Below are positions 35,212 through 48,103 of a stretch of DNA of 64,000 bases, one piece after another. Within the stretch, counting starts at the first letter, position 1; every line of letters starts with the position of its first letter. Source of the DNA: Pseudoxanthomonas sp. SL93 (GTDB lineage Bacteria; Pseudomonadota; Gammaproteobacteria; Xanthomonadales; Xanthomonadaceae); contig NZ_CP113065.1 in assembly GCF_026625825.1 (NCBI RefSeq), positions 124,001 through 188,000 of the forward strand, given 5' to 3'. A program made the translations under genes and the position numbers. A model generated the notes under the pieces. It did no database searches. It saw only the letters and a list, made by a program, of their open reading frames with translations, and was not told the origin of the DNA.

Positions 35212-37023
35212 TCATTGCTGGCTGCGGATCCAGCGGTCGACCTTGGCCTCCAGCACGTCCAGCGGGACCGAGCCATCGCGCAATACTTCGGCATGGAATT
35301 CGCGCACGTCGAACTTCGCCCCAAGCACCTTTTCCGCCTTTGCGCGCACCGCCTTGATCTTCAGTTCGCCCATCTTGTAGGCCAGCGCCTGGCCGGGGAT
35401 GGCCATGTAGCGCTCGGCCTCGGCGGTGGAGTGGCTTTCGCTCTCGGCCGAGTTCTCCAGCATGTAGGCGATCACCTGCTCGCGCGTCCAGCCCTTGCTG
35501 TGCAGTCCCGTGTCCACCACCAGCCGGATGGCACGCCACAGTTCGTTCTGCAGGTAACCGAAGTAGCTGTAGGGGTCGGCGTACACACCCAGGTCCTTGC
35601 CCAGCGATTCGGCATACAGGCCCCAGCCCTCGGAGAAGGCGATCTCGCTGCCGAAGCGGCGGAACATCGGCAGGCCCGTCAGTTCCTGCTGCAGCGCCAG
35701 CTGGAAATGATGGCCTGGGATCGCTTCGTGCAGATACAGGTCTTCGGCATCCCAGATCTTGCGCGTGGGCAGGTCATGCGTGTTCACGTAGAAGACCCCT
35801 GGCCGCGTGCCGTCTTCGCTGGGCCGCATGTACGAACCACCCGACGCCGATGCGGCGCGGAACGCTTCCACCGGACGGATCTCGAACGCGGCCTTCGGGA
35901 TCAGCGAGAACTGCTCCGGCACCCGCGCATTGATCTTGTCTTCCAGCCCACGGTAATACGTCAGCAGTTCCTCTTCGCTCTTGAAGATGAAGCGCGGGTC
36001 GGTCTGCATGAACTTGAAGAAGTCCTGCAGCGTTCCCTGGAACTGCAGCGTCTTCATCACGCCGCGCATCTCGCCATGGATGCGCGCCACTTCGTCCAGG
36101 CCGATCTGGTGGATCTGTGCCGGGCTCAGGTCGGTGGTGGTGCTCTGCCGCGCGTTGTAGGCGTACCACGCCTCGCCGTCGGGCAATGCCGCCATGCCGG
36201 AGGTCTTGCGCGTGGCGGGCAGGTATTCGGTGACGATGAACGTGCGCAATTTCGCATACGCCGGCATCAGCGTGCCTTCGATCATCTGCCGGTAATCGGC
36301 GGTGATGCGTTGCCTGTCGGCTTCGCTGAAGGAAGTCGGCAGCTTGTTGACCGGACCCCAGAACAGGGTGTCCTCGGCCTTCGGCTTGATCAGCGCATCC
36401 AGCTGCGGCACCACTTTCTGCATCAGGGCGGTGGGCTGCACCACGCCCGCCTTAATGCCTTCGCGCATGTTGGCGATGGCCTGGTCGAACAGCACGGGCA
36501 CTTGGGTGGCGCGCTTCTTCCAGTTGTCGTAGTCCTGCACGGTCTTGAACGGCTGGGCGCCGGTACCCGAACCCAGCTGCACGGCCATGCTGCCGATGTT
36601 GTAGAACTGGTTGATGGGCTGCATCCAGTCCGGAAACCGCTCGCCTTCCAGCTCCATCTTCGCGTCGCGCACGAAGATCTGGTAGCTCAGCAGATCCTGG
36701 CCGGCCAGGCCGTCGCTGCCGACGGCCTCGATCTTCTTCAGCCAGTCTTCGGTGAAGCGACGCGACGTGGCGCGGTACTCGGCCGACAGGAAGTTCGGCA
36801 ACTGGTCGTTGTAGCGCGGATCGCCCTGGAACGTGGCGCCCAGCGGATTGAGTTTCAGCGATTCTTCCCAGTACTGCGCATACAGGCGGTCAAGCTGGGC
36901 GGCCTTGGGATTCGCCGTCGCCGTTGCGGGCGCGTCGCTGGTTTGGGCGGATGCCGGAAGCGCGGCGACGGGCAGGGCCAGCGCGATGGCGAGCGTCAAC
37001 AGGGCGGGCAGGGGACGACGCAT
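35212..37023 (-). CDS. DUF885 family exported protein, putative metallopeptidase
   Basis: The 603-residue protein has a signal peptide (MRRPLPALLTLAIALALPVA, ending ASA) and matches the DUF885 family throughout. Landmarks are YWEESLKLNPLGATFQGDPRYND, DGEAWYAYNARQSTTTDLSPAQIHQIGLDEV and YLHEAIPGHHFQLALQQEL. The HEAIPGHH motif at 432-439 is the HExxxGHH pattern expected of a zinc peptidase, though substrates of this family are poorly known. ATG 37023 is chosen because the signal peptide begins there. It is the last gene of a minus-strand run from cnoX. Confidence 0.85.
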   Translation of the reverse strand: MRRPLPALLTLAIALALPVAALPASAQTSDAPATATANPKAAQLDRLYAQYWEESLKLNPLGATFQGDPRYNDQLPNFLSAEYRATSRRFTEDWLKKIEAVGSDGLAGQDLLSYQIFVRDAKMELEGERFPDWMQPINQFYNIGSMAVQLGSGTGAQPFKTVQDYDNWKKRATQVPVLFDQAIANMREGIKAGVVQPTALMQKVVPQLDALIKPKAEDTLFWGPVNKLPTSFSEADRQRITADYRQMIEGTLMPAYAKLRTFIVTEYLPATRKTSGMAALPDGEAWYAYNARQSTTTDLSPAQIHQIGLDEVARIHGEMRGVMKTLQFQGTLQDFFKFMQTDPRFIFKSEEELLTYYRGLEDKINARVPEQFSLIPKAAFEIRPVEAFRAASASGGSYMRPSEDGTRPGVFYVNTHDLPTRKIWDAEDLYLHEAIPGHHFQLALQQELTGLPMFRRFGSEIAFSEGWGLYAESLGKDLGVYADPYSYFGYLQNELWRAIRLVVDTGLHSKGWTREQVIAYMLENSAESESHSTAEAERYMAIPGQALAYKMGELKIKAVRAKAEKVLGAKFDVREFHAEVLRDGSVPLDVLEAKVDRWIRSQQ

Positions 37024-37125
37024 GGAGTGCTCCGGCAAGGTAAACCGCGAGCGTGGCGCATTCCCCCATGAGTGGACAGCGACGAAAGTCATGGTTTCGA
37101 CGATGCCACTGCGGCATCGGCGGGG

Positions 37126-37902
37126 TCAGTCCGCGGAGGCTTCAGCCCGCAGTTCGCGCTCGCGCGCGTCGCCCAGGTAGCGCCGTATGCCGTGGCGCAT
37201 CAGGTAAAGCAGGGGAATCAGCGCGATGGCGGCCAGCATCTTGTAGACGTAATTGACCGAACTGACCGCGAGGAACAGCGAAGTCGGCCATTTCTGCGGC
37301 CCCAGCACGAACGCGATGTAGATCACCACGAAGCTGTCCACCAGTTGCGAGATGGCGGTGGAGCCGGTGGCGCGCAACCACACCCAGCGTTCGCCGGTGG
37401 CATTGCGGATGCGGTGGAACACCGACACGTCGATCAGCTGACCGATCAGGAACGCGATGATCGACCCCACGATCGACCACATGCCCTGCCCGAAGATCGC
37501 CGCGAACGCCGCCTGGTAATCCGGCACGCCCTGGTCCTTCGCCGCGGTCACCCACCAGCCCGCGGGCGCGGTCGCGATGGCCAGGAAGGCGAACACGAAA
37601 CCGAAGACGATCAGGGCCACTGCCAGCCACGAGATGAAGCGCACGCCGCGCTTGCCGTAGAACTCGTTGACGGTGTCGGTCATGATGAAGACGAACGGCC
37701 ACAGCAGCGTGCCGACGGTGAAGTTCAACGAGCCGCTCTGGCCGAACAGGTTCCACTCCAGCGGCGCCATGCCCAGCGTGTCTTCCAGCGCGAAGATCTT
37801 GACGCCGATGAATTCGGCCAGCACCGCGTTGACGCAGAAGAAGGCCGCCAGGGCGATGAACAGTTTGACGGCGCGATCGTCCAGCGTGCGGCCCGGGGTC
37901 AT
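37126..37902 (-). CDS. yhhQ: Queuosine precursor transporter
   Basis: The 258-residue protein has six hydrophobic segments and the QPTR family marks: VNAVLAEFIGVKIF near the start, FIMTDTVNEFYGKRG, IAFLIGQLIDVSVFHRI, RATGSTAISQLVDSFVVIYIAF and YVYKMLAAIALIPLLYL. These carriers import preQ0/preQ1 precursors of queuosine. The stop of the upstream DUF502 gene is three bases away. queA and tgt elsewhere in the window provide matching downstream enzymes. Confidence 0.9.
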   Translation of the reverse strand: MTPGRTLDDRAVKLFIALAAFFCVNAVLAEFIGVKIFALEDTLGMAPLEWNLFGQSGSLNFTVGTLLWPFVFIMTDTVNEFYGKRGVRFISWLAVALIVFGFVFAFLAIATAPAGWWVTAAKDQGVPDYQAAFAAIFGQGMWSIVGSIIAFLIGQLIDVSVFHRIRNATGERWVWLRATGSTAISQLVDSFVVIYIAFVLGPQKWPTSLFLAVSSVNYVYKMLAAIALIPLLYLMRHGIRRYLGDARERELRAEASAD

Positions 37903-37905
37903 GGG

Positions 37906-38577
37906 TCAGCGGTCCCCGGCGCGGGTGAAGGGCATGGTTTCCGGCGCCACGGCGCCACCTGAAATGATGAAGCTCATCGCCTGGTCCACCGTCCAGTCGG
38001 TGGGCGTCAGCAGTTCCACCGGCACGATTTCCAGGTAGCCGGAGGTCGGGTTGGGCGTGGTGGGCACGTAGACGGCGGCCAGTTCGCGACCGGACCCTTC
38101 TTCACGGATCACGCGGGTGACCAGGCCGACCGACTTCATGTCGCGGTGCGGGAAGTCGATCAGCACCACGCGCTGCGTGCTGCCCGGCTTGGTTTCCAGC
38201 ATGTCCAGCAGCTTGCGCGCGCTGGTGTAGATGACGTTCGCCAGCGGCACGCGCGCGATCAGCGCTTCGAACCAGCCCAGCAGCCGCTGCCCGATCACGC
38301 GGCGGGTCAGCGCGCCCACGGCCACGATGACGAACAGCGTGGCGATCATCGCGATGGTGTTCTGCACCCATACGCCGCTGAACCAGCCCATCGCCTGCGG
38401 AAACCCCGCGGCGATCCGCTGCGACAGCGGCTCCACCCAGGGTTTGCTCATGTCCGAGAGCAGCACGAAGACGAACTTCACCACCACCCACGTCAACCAG
38501 ATGGGGAGCAGGGTCAACAGGCCGGTCAGGAACAGCTTCTGCAGGGAGGGACGGGCGGCGTGGGGATCGGGGGGCAT
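37906..38577 (-). CDS. DUF502 membrane protein
   Basis: The 223-residue protein has two membrane segments (KLFLTGLLTLLPIWLTWVVVKFVFVLL and NTIAMIATLFVIVAVGALT) and the DUF502 pattern PLANVIYTSARKLLDML, VVLIDFPHRDMKSVGLVT, VYVPTTPNPTSGYLEIVP. The function is unknown; family members are inner-membrane proteins. ATG 38577 is chosen; a start at 38601 in frame would add eight residues. It is co-transcribed with yhhQ. Confidence 0.82.
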   Translation of the reverse strand: MPPDPHAARPSLQKLFLTGLLTLLPIWLTWVVVKFVFVLLSDMSKPWVEPLSQRIAAGFPQAMGWFSGVWVQNTIAMIATLFVIVAVGALTRRVIGQRLLGWFEALIARVPLANVIYTSARKLLDMLETKPGSTQRVVLIDFPHRDMKSVGLVTRVIREEGSGRELAAVYVPTTPNPTSGYLEIVPVELLTPTDWTVDQAMSFIISGGAVAPETMPFTRAGDR

Positions 38578-38629
38578 GACGGTATTGTAGGGCCATGCCA
38601 CGGCAGCGTCGCCGGATCCTGCGCCCCGG

Positions 38630-39091
38630 TCAGGCGGGCTTGCGCGCTTCCGGTTTCAGGCGCACGTAGATCTGCTTGCGCACGCGGGCGACCACTTCGT
38701 TCTGCGCGTTGAAGATGTCCACCGGCATCCAGCGCAGGTGCTTCTGGCCGTCGGCGGCTTCGGCGATGATCTCGTCCAGCACCACGTTGTCCAGCCGGAA
38801 CTCGGCGTGCACGACACCCTTGCCAGGCTTCACGAACTCGATCTCGCCGGCCTTGTCCCACACGAAGTAGTCGCGCCCCAGCCGCTCCTTCGCCAGGATC
38901 ATCCAGAACGGATCGGTCATGGCGAACAGGCTGCCGCCGAAATGCGTGCCCACGTAGTTGCGGTTCCAGGGACGCATGCGCAGTTCGACGCGCGCGAACG
39001 TCCAGTCGTCGGCCATCTCGGTGACATGGATGCCACTGAACAGGAAGGGCGGCCAGACGTTGAAGATGTGCCGCAGGGTGCTGGGTTTCAT
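38630..39091 (-). CDS. DUF4442 hotdog-fold thioesterase-like protein
   Basis: The 153-residue product matches DUF4442, a hotdog-fold family related to acyl-CoA thioesterases: FLFSGIHVTEMADDWTFARVELRMRPWNRNYVGTHFGGSLFAMTDPFW, then WDKAGEIEFVKPGKG. The RNYVGTHFGG stretch is the characteristic turn before the long helix. The substrate is unknown. Spacing to neighbours of about 50 bases is compatible with one transcript from cnoX to yhhQ. Confidence 0.82.
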   Translation of the reverse strand: MKPSTLRHIFNVWPPFLFSGIHVTEMADDWTFARVELRMRPWNRNYVGTHFGGSLFAMTDPFWMILAKERLGRDYFVWDKAGEIEFVKPGKGVVHAEFRLDNVVLDEIIAEAADGQKHLRWMPVDIFNAQNEVVARVRKQIYVRLKPEARKPA

Positions 39092-39142
39092 GTACTGCTA
39101 CGTGCGAAAAGGGGGTGCAGGGTAGGCGGCGGGCGCTGAAGG

Positions 39143-39997
39143 TCAGAACAACAGCGACGACATCCGGCGACGGTAGCGGCTCACCAGCGCGTCGTCCTCG
39201 ATCACCCGGAATGCATCGATCAGGCTCTTGCGCGCCACGCCCTCGTCGAACGTGCGGTCGCGCTTCAGCATCTCCAGGAACTGCTCAAGCGCGGCTTCCG
39301 ACTCGCCGGCCACCAGGTGATGCACACCCAGAAGATGGCGCGCCCGCAGATCGTCGGCGTTGGCGGCAATGGCCGCCTGCAGGATCTCGACCGGCGGCGC
39401 GTCCTTGAGGGCAGCGGAAAAGCCCAGCCGTGCGCGTGCGCGGATCGCGCGGTCATCGGTAGCCAGGTTGGCGGGCAGGCCGTCCAGCAGCGTTTCGGCT
39501 TCGGCGGCGGCACCGATCTTCAGCAACGCCAGGGCCAGGTCGAGTTTCAGTTCGGCCTTGTCCGGTTCGGCCTCGATGGCGTTGCGCAGCGCCAGCACCT
39601 GCGCATGCGGGTCCACCGGCGTGGTATCGGCGGCTTCTTCCTCGACTGCCGCCGGCTCGATGCCGTGCTGTTTCAGGAATTCACGCAGTTGCCCTTCCGG
39701 CAGTGCGCCGGGGAAGCCATCCACCAGCTGTCCCCCTTTCACCAGGAAGACCGTCGGCACCGAGCGGATCTGGAAGGCGGCGGCGATCTGCTGCTCCTTG
39801 TCCACGTCGACCTTGGCCAGTTCGAAGGCGCCGTTGTATTCGCCCGCCAGCTTTTCCAGCAGAGGCCCCAGCGTCTTGCACGGCCCGCACCAGGTCGCCC
39901 AGAAATCCACCAGCACGGGCACCTGCAGTGATTTCTGCAGGACCTCGGTCTCGAAGGTCTCGGTGGTGGCGTCGAACACGTGGGGCAGGTCGCTCAT
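39143..39997 (-). CDS. cnoX: Thioredoxin-TPR co-chaperone CnoX (YbbN)
   Basis: The 284-residue protein has an N-terminal thioredoxin domain with WCGPC (Cys37 and Cys40) and a C-terminal TPR region (VLALRNAIEAEPDKAELKLDLALALLKIG, ARHLLGVHHLVAGESEAALEQFLEML). This is the CnoX/YbbN layout, a holdase that works with GroEL and DnaK under chlorine stress. E. coli CnoX lacks the CGPC pair (it has SQHC); many other bacteria keep CGPC and have redox activity. It is first in the minus-strand run. Confidence 0.88.
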   Translation of the reverse strand: MSDLPHVFDATTETFETEVLQKSLQVPVLVDFWATWCGPCKTLGPLLEKLAGEYNGAFELAKVDVDKEQQIAAAFQIRSVPTVFLVKGGQLVDGFPGALPEGQLREFLKQHGIEPAAVEEEAADTTPVDPHAQVLALRNAIEAEPDKAELKLDLALALLKIGAAAEAETLLDGLPANLATDDRAIRARARLGFSAALKDAPPVEILQAAIAANADDLRARHLLGVHHLVAGESEAALEQFLEMLKRDRTFDEGVARKSLIDAFRVIEDDALVSRYRRRMSSLLF

Positions 39998-40070
39998 GGG
40001 GGTCCCGGATTCAGATTTAGCGCAGAGATGGTGTCTTGGGCGTCAGGATACAAGGCAATGTAAAAAGCGT

Positions 40071-40109
40071 TTGACATTGCCGGTTCGAAATGTAATGTAT
40101 GAATTACAT
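40071..40109 (+). promoter_or_regulatory. Promoter with palindromic operator for the XRE-DUF998 pair
   Basis: A perfect -35 TTGACA stands at 40071-40076. ATGTAAT (40090-40096) and ATTACAT (40103-40109) form a perfect inverted repeat with a six-base spacer, covering the expected -10 region. A looser pair CAATGT / ACATTG overlaps the -35. The position suits a repressor site, most simply for the XRE protein itself. Confidence 0.6.
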
Positions 40110-40128
40110 GAAGTCTGGCAGGAGTGAC

Positions 40129-40197
40129 ATGCTTGAGGATTCAGCCGTGGGGAGTGGGGGTGGGTGCCGGCATCGACGCGCAGGTGACATGGCCTGA
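40129..40197 (+). CDS. Possible 22-residue leader peptide ahead of the XRE gene
   Basis: An ATG at 40129 with AGGAG five bases upstream opens a 22-residue frame ending in TGA at 40195. It starts soon after the regulated promoter and is in the same frame as the XRE gene, whose GTG follows 15 bases after the stop. The peptide is Gly/Arg-rich and resembles no known protein. It could be a leader, an old N-terminus lost to a stop, or chance. Confidence 0.3.
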   Translation: MLEDSAVGSGGGCRHRRAGDMA

Positions 40198-40212
40198 CCC
40201 GGGAGGCTGCCC

Positions 40213-40428
40213 GTGACTGGCACCCCCATCACCAACGACATCCGCCGCCTGCGCTTCGAGCGCGGCGAAATGACCCAGCAGGCGCTCGCCGACGCCTGTG
40301 CCGTGACGCGGCAAACTATCATCGCGCTGGAAGCGGGGCGCTACGCGCCTTCGCTGGAACTGGCGTTCCGCATTGCGCGGACCTTTGGCGTGGGCGTGGA
40401 AGAGGTGTTCCATTGGGAAGTGAAGTGA
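40213..40428 (+). CDS. Small XRE-family helix-turn-helix regulator
   Basis: The 71-residue protein is a single Cro/C1-type helix-turn-helix (IRRLRFERGEMTQQALADACAVTRQTIIALEAGRYAPSLELAFRIARTF around the TRQTIIALE recognition helix), ending VEEVFHWEVK. Such small YozG-like regulators often control a neighbouring membrane protein. The start is GTG 40213 with GGGAGG upstream. Its stop overlaps the next GTG as GTGA, coupling it to the DUF998 gene. The palindrome at 40090-40109 is a likely target. Confidence 0.9.
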   Translation: MTGTPITNDIRRLRFERGEMTQQALADACAVTRQTIIALEAGRYAPSLELAFRIARTFGVGVEEVFHWEVK

Positions 40429-41012
40429 AGCGCGCGCTGCCGTATGCGGGCATCGCGGCGGTGGCCATGTTCGCCCTGGCACTGGCCGTGTTCGGCCAGT
40501 TCCTGCAGGGCTATTCGCAGGTGTTCCATCCGGTCGCGGTGCTGGGTGCGCAAGGCGTGCCAAGGGCCCTGGCCTTCAATATGGTGGCGTTCGTCGTGCC
40601 GGGGCTGCTGGCGGGCGTGGTGGCGATGGACCTGCGCCAGCGATTGCCGCGCGATGCGGGGTGGCCGCTGCGGGTGGGGACGCAGCTGGCGTTCCTGTCC
40701 GCGCTGGGCTTCATTGCGCTGGGACTGCTGCCGCTGGATCCGATGGACCTGCACAACCATGCCAGCAGCCTGCATGCGACGGCGTGGCTGCTGTGGTGGG
40801 TGGCGTTCGTGCCGGGCGCCTTCCTGATCGCCGCAGGGCTACGGGGCAAAAGCGCATGGCGCCGGCTCGCACGTGCCAGCGTGGCGGCGGCGCTGCTGGT
40901 ACTGGCCACGGCATTGTTCGCCGTGGAACTGATGCCGGCGGGACTGGCGCAGCGGTTGGGCTACGCCGCGTGGCTGGGATGGTTGTGCGTGGCGGCCTGG
41001 CGGCCGCGCTAG
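40425..41012 (+). CDS. DUF998 membrane protein
   Basis: This protein of about 195 residues has six hydrophobic segments and the DUF998 pattern: FGQFLQGYSQVFHPVAVLGAQG near the start, then GFIALGLLPLDPMDLHNHASSLHATAWLLWW and a final GYAAWLGWLCVAAW. No function is known. GTG 40425 overlaps the XRE stop; a TTG at 40413 is in frame and would add four residues. The pair is probably a self-contained unit in which the XRE protein represses both genes. Confidence 0.75.
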   Translation: MKRALPYAGIAAVAMFALALAVFGQFLQGYSQVFHPVAVLGAQGVPRALAFNMVAFVVPGLLAGVVAMDLRQRLPRDAGWPLRVGTQLAFLSALGFIALGLLPLDPMDLHNHASSLHATAWLLWWVAFVPGAFLIAAGLRGKSAWRRLARASVAAALLVLATALFAVELMPAGLAQRLGYAAWLGWLCVAAWRPR

Positions 41013-41060
41013 TGTCGCGCCGGGTGCCGCGTCCTGCGCGGCGGCGTGGTCAAGTTCGTG

Positions 41061-42395
<1,335 letters not shown>

Positions 42396-42492
42396 GCGGG
42401 TTTCCCGGGTTTCGACCGGGCCATCCTAACCTGCGCCATGGCGGCGCATGGTGCGCTGCGGTACCCTTTGCGGCTTTGCCGTAGCCGCGTAG

Positions 42493-45144
<2,652 letters not shown>

Positions 45145-45152
45145 ATCCGGTG

Positions 45153-45175
45153 GGGAGCGGCGGCATGCCGCTCCC
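45153..45175. other. Hairpin after leuS
   Basis: GGGAGCGGC pairs exactly with GCCGCTCCC around GGCAT. There is no T run, so read-through to lptE remains possible and the hairpin may act on mRNA stability. Confidence 0.5.
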
Positions 45176-45252
45176 GCCGACCTTGCCCGGGCGTTCACCT
45201 GCGGTCGGGCTAGGCTATTGCCGCCCATGACGGGCTCGTCCAGACTTCCCCC

Positions 45253-45804
45253 ATGACTGCATTCCGACTGCCCGCCCGCCTGCTCGCCTTCACCGCCGCC
45301 GCCCTGCTGCTTGCCGGCTGCGGCTTCCACCTGCGCAACAAGATCGCCCTCCCCGCGGACCTGGGACCGGTGCGCGTCGTGTCTTCCGCGGCCTACAGCG
45401 AACTGGCCACCAGCCTGTCGCGCGGCCTGCAGGCCGCTGGCGCCACGCCCGCGCCGCCGCTTGCGGAAGGCCAGACCACGGACGCCACGCCCGTGGCTAC
45501 CTTGCGCGTCGTATCCGAGCGCTGGGGCGACCTGCCCATCGCCATCGACGAGGTCGGTCGCGCGCAGGAATTCAGCCTGCGCTATGCGGTGGTGTTCTCG
45601 TTCAAGAAGGCGGATGGCACCGACCTGGTGCCGCAGCAGGTGGTGGAGCTTTCGCGCGACTACGTGTCGCCGCCGGAAGACGCGACCGGCACGTCAACCG
45701 AACGCGAGGTGCTGGCCGACGAACTGCGCCGCGAGATGTCCGCTTCCATCCTGCGTCGCGTCGACGGCGTGGTGCGCTCGGGCCAAGTCACCCCGGCCCG
45801 CTGA
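45253..45804 (+). CDS. lptE: LPS-assembly lipoprotein LptE
   Basis: The 183-residue protein starts with a lipoprotein signal (LLLAGCGFHLRNK), the hallmark LAGCGFHLR of LptE. Two-strand and helix pattern continues through LRVVSERWGDLPIAIDEVGRAQEFSLRYAV and the final helix ELRREMSASILRRV. LptE plugs the LptD barrel that inserts lipopolysaccharide in the outer membrane. Its TGA overlaps the holA ATG by one base, so the two are coupled. Confidence 0.92.
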   Translation: MTAFRLPARLLAFTAAALLLAGCGFHLRNKIALPADLGPVRVVSSAAYSELATSLSRGLQAAGATPAPPLAEGQTTDATPVATLRVVSERWGDLPIAIDEVGRAQEFSLRYAVVFSFKKADGTDLVPQQVVELSRDYVSPPEDATGTSTEREVLADELRREMSASILRRVDGVVRSGQVTPAR

Positions 45805-46838
45805 TGGAACTCAAGCCGGAACAGCTGGCCGCGCGCGGCGCGTCCGAGCCGCTGCATCCGGTCTACCTGATCGCCGGCCCCGAAACCCTGCGCGTGCTGG
45901 AAGCCGCCGACGCCGTGCGTGCGCAGGCGCGCGCGCAGGGCATCAGCGAGCGCGAAGTCTTCGATGCGGACGGCCGTGATTTCGACTGGGACACGCTGGA
46001 TGCCGCATTCAATGCGCCCAGCCTGTTCAGCGCCCGCCGGCTGGTGGAAGTACGCCTGCCGGGCGGCAAGCCGGGCAAGGACGGTGCCGAGGTCATCACC
46101 GCGTTGTGCGCCAATCCACCGCCGGATGTGGTGCTGCTGATCACTGCCGGTGAATGGGGCAAGGCCTACCAGGGCAAATGGAGCGATGCCATCGCCCGTG
46201 TCGGCGTGGTCGCGGTGGCGTGGGCGATCAAACCGCACGAGCTGCCGGGCTGGATCGAAAGCCGCCTGCGCAGCAAGGGCGTGCGCGCGGATCGCGATGC
46301 CGTGCAACTGCTGGCCGACCGCGTGGAAGGCAACCTGCTGGCTGCCGCGCAGGAGATCGACAAGCTGGCGTTGCTGTCCGATGGCAGCACGCTCGACCTG
46401 GAACGCATGGAATCGCTGGTCGCCAACGCCGCGCGTTATGACGTGTTCCGGCTGACCGACGCGGTGCTGGCCGGGCAGGGCGCGCAGGTGTCGCGCATCA
46501 TCGCCGGCCTGCGCGCTGAAGGCGACGTGGTCGCCGGCCTGATGCCGATGGTGGTGAAGGAACTGCTGCGTACCGCCGCGCTGGCCCGCGTGCAGTCCAA
46601 TGGCGGCAACCTGGCGGCCGAGATGAAGGCACAGGGTATCTGGGAAGCCAAGCAGGCGCCGTTCAAGCGCGCGCTGCAGCGCCACGCCTCGCCTGCGCGC
46701 TGGGACCGTTTCGTGGCGGAAGCCTCAAAGATCGACCGCATTGCCAAGGGCCGCGGTGATGGCGATGCCTGGGTGGCGATGGAGCGCCTGCTGCTGGCCA
46801 TCGCCGACGCCAAGGCGGTGCGGCTGCTGGTGGCCTGA
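45804..46838 (+). CDS. holA: DNA polymerase III subunit delta
   Basis: The 344-residue protein matches HolA: MELKPEQLAARGASEPLHPVYLIAGPETLRVLEAADAVR at the start, then NAPSLFSARRLVEVRLPGGKPGKDG, LADRVEGNLLAAAQEIDKLALL and the C-terminal AIADAKAVRLLVA. The delta subunit opens the sliding clamp within the clamp loader. It follows lptE with a one-base overlap and precedes nadD by four bases. Confidence 0.93.
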   Translation: MELKPEQLAARGASEPLHPVYLIAGPETLRVLEAADAVRAQARAQGISEREVFDADGRDFDWDTLDAAFNAPSLFSARRLVEVRLPGGKPGKDGAEVITALCANPPPDVVLLITAGEWGKAYQGKWSDAIARVGVVAVAWAIKPHELPGWIESRLRSKGVRADRDAVQLLADRVEGNLLAAAQEIDKLALLSDGSTLDLERMESLVANAARYDVFRLTDAVLAGQGAQVSRIIAGLRAEGDVVAGLMPMVVKELLRTAALARVQSNGGNLAAEMKAQGIWEAKQAPFKRALQRHASPARWDRFVAEASKIDRIAKGRGDGDAWVAMERLLLAIADAKAVRLLVA

Positions 46839-46842
46839 CGCG

Positions 46843-47583
46843 GTGTCGCGCCACAGCCCGCAACCGGCTTCCAGCGACGCCTCCGCGTCGGCCCGTTCCC
46901 CTTCGCGCCTGCAGCTCTACTACGGCGGCACCTTCGACCCCGTCCACAACGGCCATCTGGCCATTGCCCGTGCCGCGCGCGACGAACTGGGCGTGCCGGT
47001 GCATCTGATGCCGGCGGCAGACCCGCCCCATCGCGCGCCACCGGGCGCGGATGCGCTGCAACGGGCGCACCTGCTGGATCTGGCCGTGGACGGTGAACCG
47101 GACCTGCGGGTGGACCGTCGCGAGCTGCGGCGGGCCGAACGCGACCCTGCCGGGCGCTCCTACACCATCGACACGCTGCACGAACTGCGCGCGGAGTGGG
47201 GGACGTCGCTCCCGATCGCCCTGCTGATCGGGGCCGACAGCCTGATCGGGCTGCCCGGGTGGCGGGACTGGCGGGCGTTATTCGGACTCACCCATTTCGT
47301 GGTGGCCGAGCGGCCTGGCAGCCCACTGGATGCCGCCCTGCCCGATGCGCTCGCCGACGAGCTTGCTTCCCGCTGGGCGGACTCCCCCGCCGACCTGCTG
47401 CACGCGCCCGGCGGTCGCGTCTTCCGCCTGCGCCAGCCGCTGCAGCCCGAATCCGCCACCGACATCCGCCGGCGCATCGCCACCGGCGAACCCTGGCGGC
47501 ACCTGGTGCCGCCGGCCGTGGCCGACGCCATCGCCGACGAAAGGTTGTACTCATCACGGGCCGTCGAGCCCGGTCCGCTATAA
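46843..47583 (+). CDS. nadD: Nicotinate-nucleotide adenylyltransferase
   Basis: The 246-residue protein has the nucleotidyltransferase motifs [18 protein letters not shown] and [14 protein letters not shown] (SxTxIR), plus the product-site segment [17 protein letters not shown]. It adenylates nicotinate mononucleotide in NAD synthesis. The GTG at 46843 follows the holA stop by four bases, and an Ala/Ser-rich N-terminal tail of about 20 residues precedes the core. The end leads directly into rsfS. Confidence 0.94.
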   Translation: MSRHSPQPASSDASASARSPSRLQLYYGGTFDPVHNGHLAIARAARDELGVPVHLMPAADPPHRAPPGADALQRAHLLDLAVDGEPDLRVDRRELRRAERDPAGRSYTIDTLHELRAEWGTSLPIALLIGADSLIGLPGWRDWRALFGLTHFVVAERPGSPLDAALPDALADELASRWADSPADLLHAPGGRVFRLRQPLQPESATDIRRRIATGEPWRHLVPPAVADAIADERLYSSRAVEPGPL

Positions 47584-47614
47584 TCCCGTCCGTATTCCCA
47601 GAGCCTGCAAGCCT

Positions 47615-48031
47615 TTGTCCAGCCAAGCCCAAGTCATCAAGACCCGTCTCCCCAGCCCCCCGCCGGCCGTGCCGGACCTGCTTGCCACGGTGCACGCCGC
47701 GGTGCAGGAACTGAAAGCCAAGGATGTCGTCGAGATCGATGTGCGCGGCAAGTCCAGCGTCGCCGACTTCATGGTCATCGCGTCAGGTACGTCCACCCGA
47801 CACGTGAAGTCGATCGCCGACGAGGTGGTCAAGTTCGCCAAGAAGCTGGACGTGATGCCCCTGGGCGTGGAAGGCGAGCGCGAGGCCGAGTGGGTGCTGG
47901 TCGACCTGGGCGACGTGATCGTCCACGTCATGCTGCCGCGCGTGCGCGAGTTCTACGCGCTCGAACGTTTGTGGACCGTCGGCGACCAGCCGCCCGGCGA
48001 CGTCGAGACGGCGGACGAGTCGCGGCTCTGA
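47615..48031 (+). CDS. rsfS: Ribosomal silencing factor RsfS
   Basis: The 138-residue protein has the RsfS fold: [45 protein letters not shown] and [35 protein letters not shown]. It binds ribosomal protein uL14 and blocks subunit joining in poor conditions. A TTG start at 47615 is most likely; TATAAT at 47579-47584 just upstream may be an internal promoter within the nadD end. The usual partner rlmH is not adjacent here: phoX lies between on the opposite strand. Confidence 0.9.
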   Translation: MSSQAQVIKTRLPSPPPAVPDLLATVHAAVQELKAKDVVEIDVRGKSSVADFMVIASGTSTRHVKSIADEVVKFAKKLDVMPLGVEGEREAEWVLVDLGDVIVHVMLPRVREFYALERLWTVGDQPPGDVETADESRL

Positions 48032-48050
48032 CCTGAGTCACTACGAAAAA

Positions 48051-48077
48051 AAACGGCGCCGTCAGGCGCCGTTTTTT
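48051..48077. terminator. Bidirectional terminator after rsfS
   Basis: AAACGGCGCC (48051-48060) pairs with GGCGCCGTTT (48065-48074) around GTCA, with A and T runs on both ends. It can end both the rsfS transcript and the converging phoX transcript. Confidence 0.9.
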
Positions 48078-48103
48078 GTTTCCGGCAACGTCCGGCACGA
48101 CCG

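Noticed and set aside
40081..40092. GGTTCGAAATG resembling a tRNA T-loop
   Set aside because: No acceptor, D or anticodon arms can be folded around it; it lies inside the promoter region of the XRE gene.
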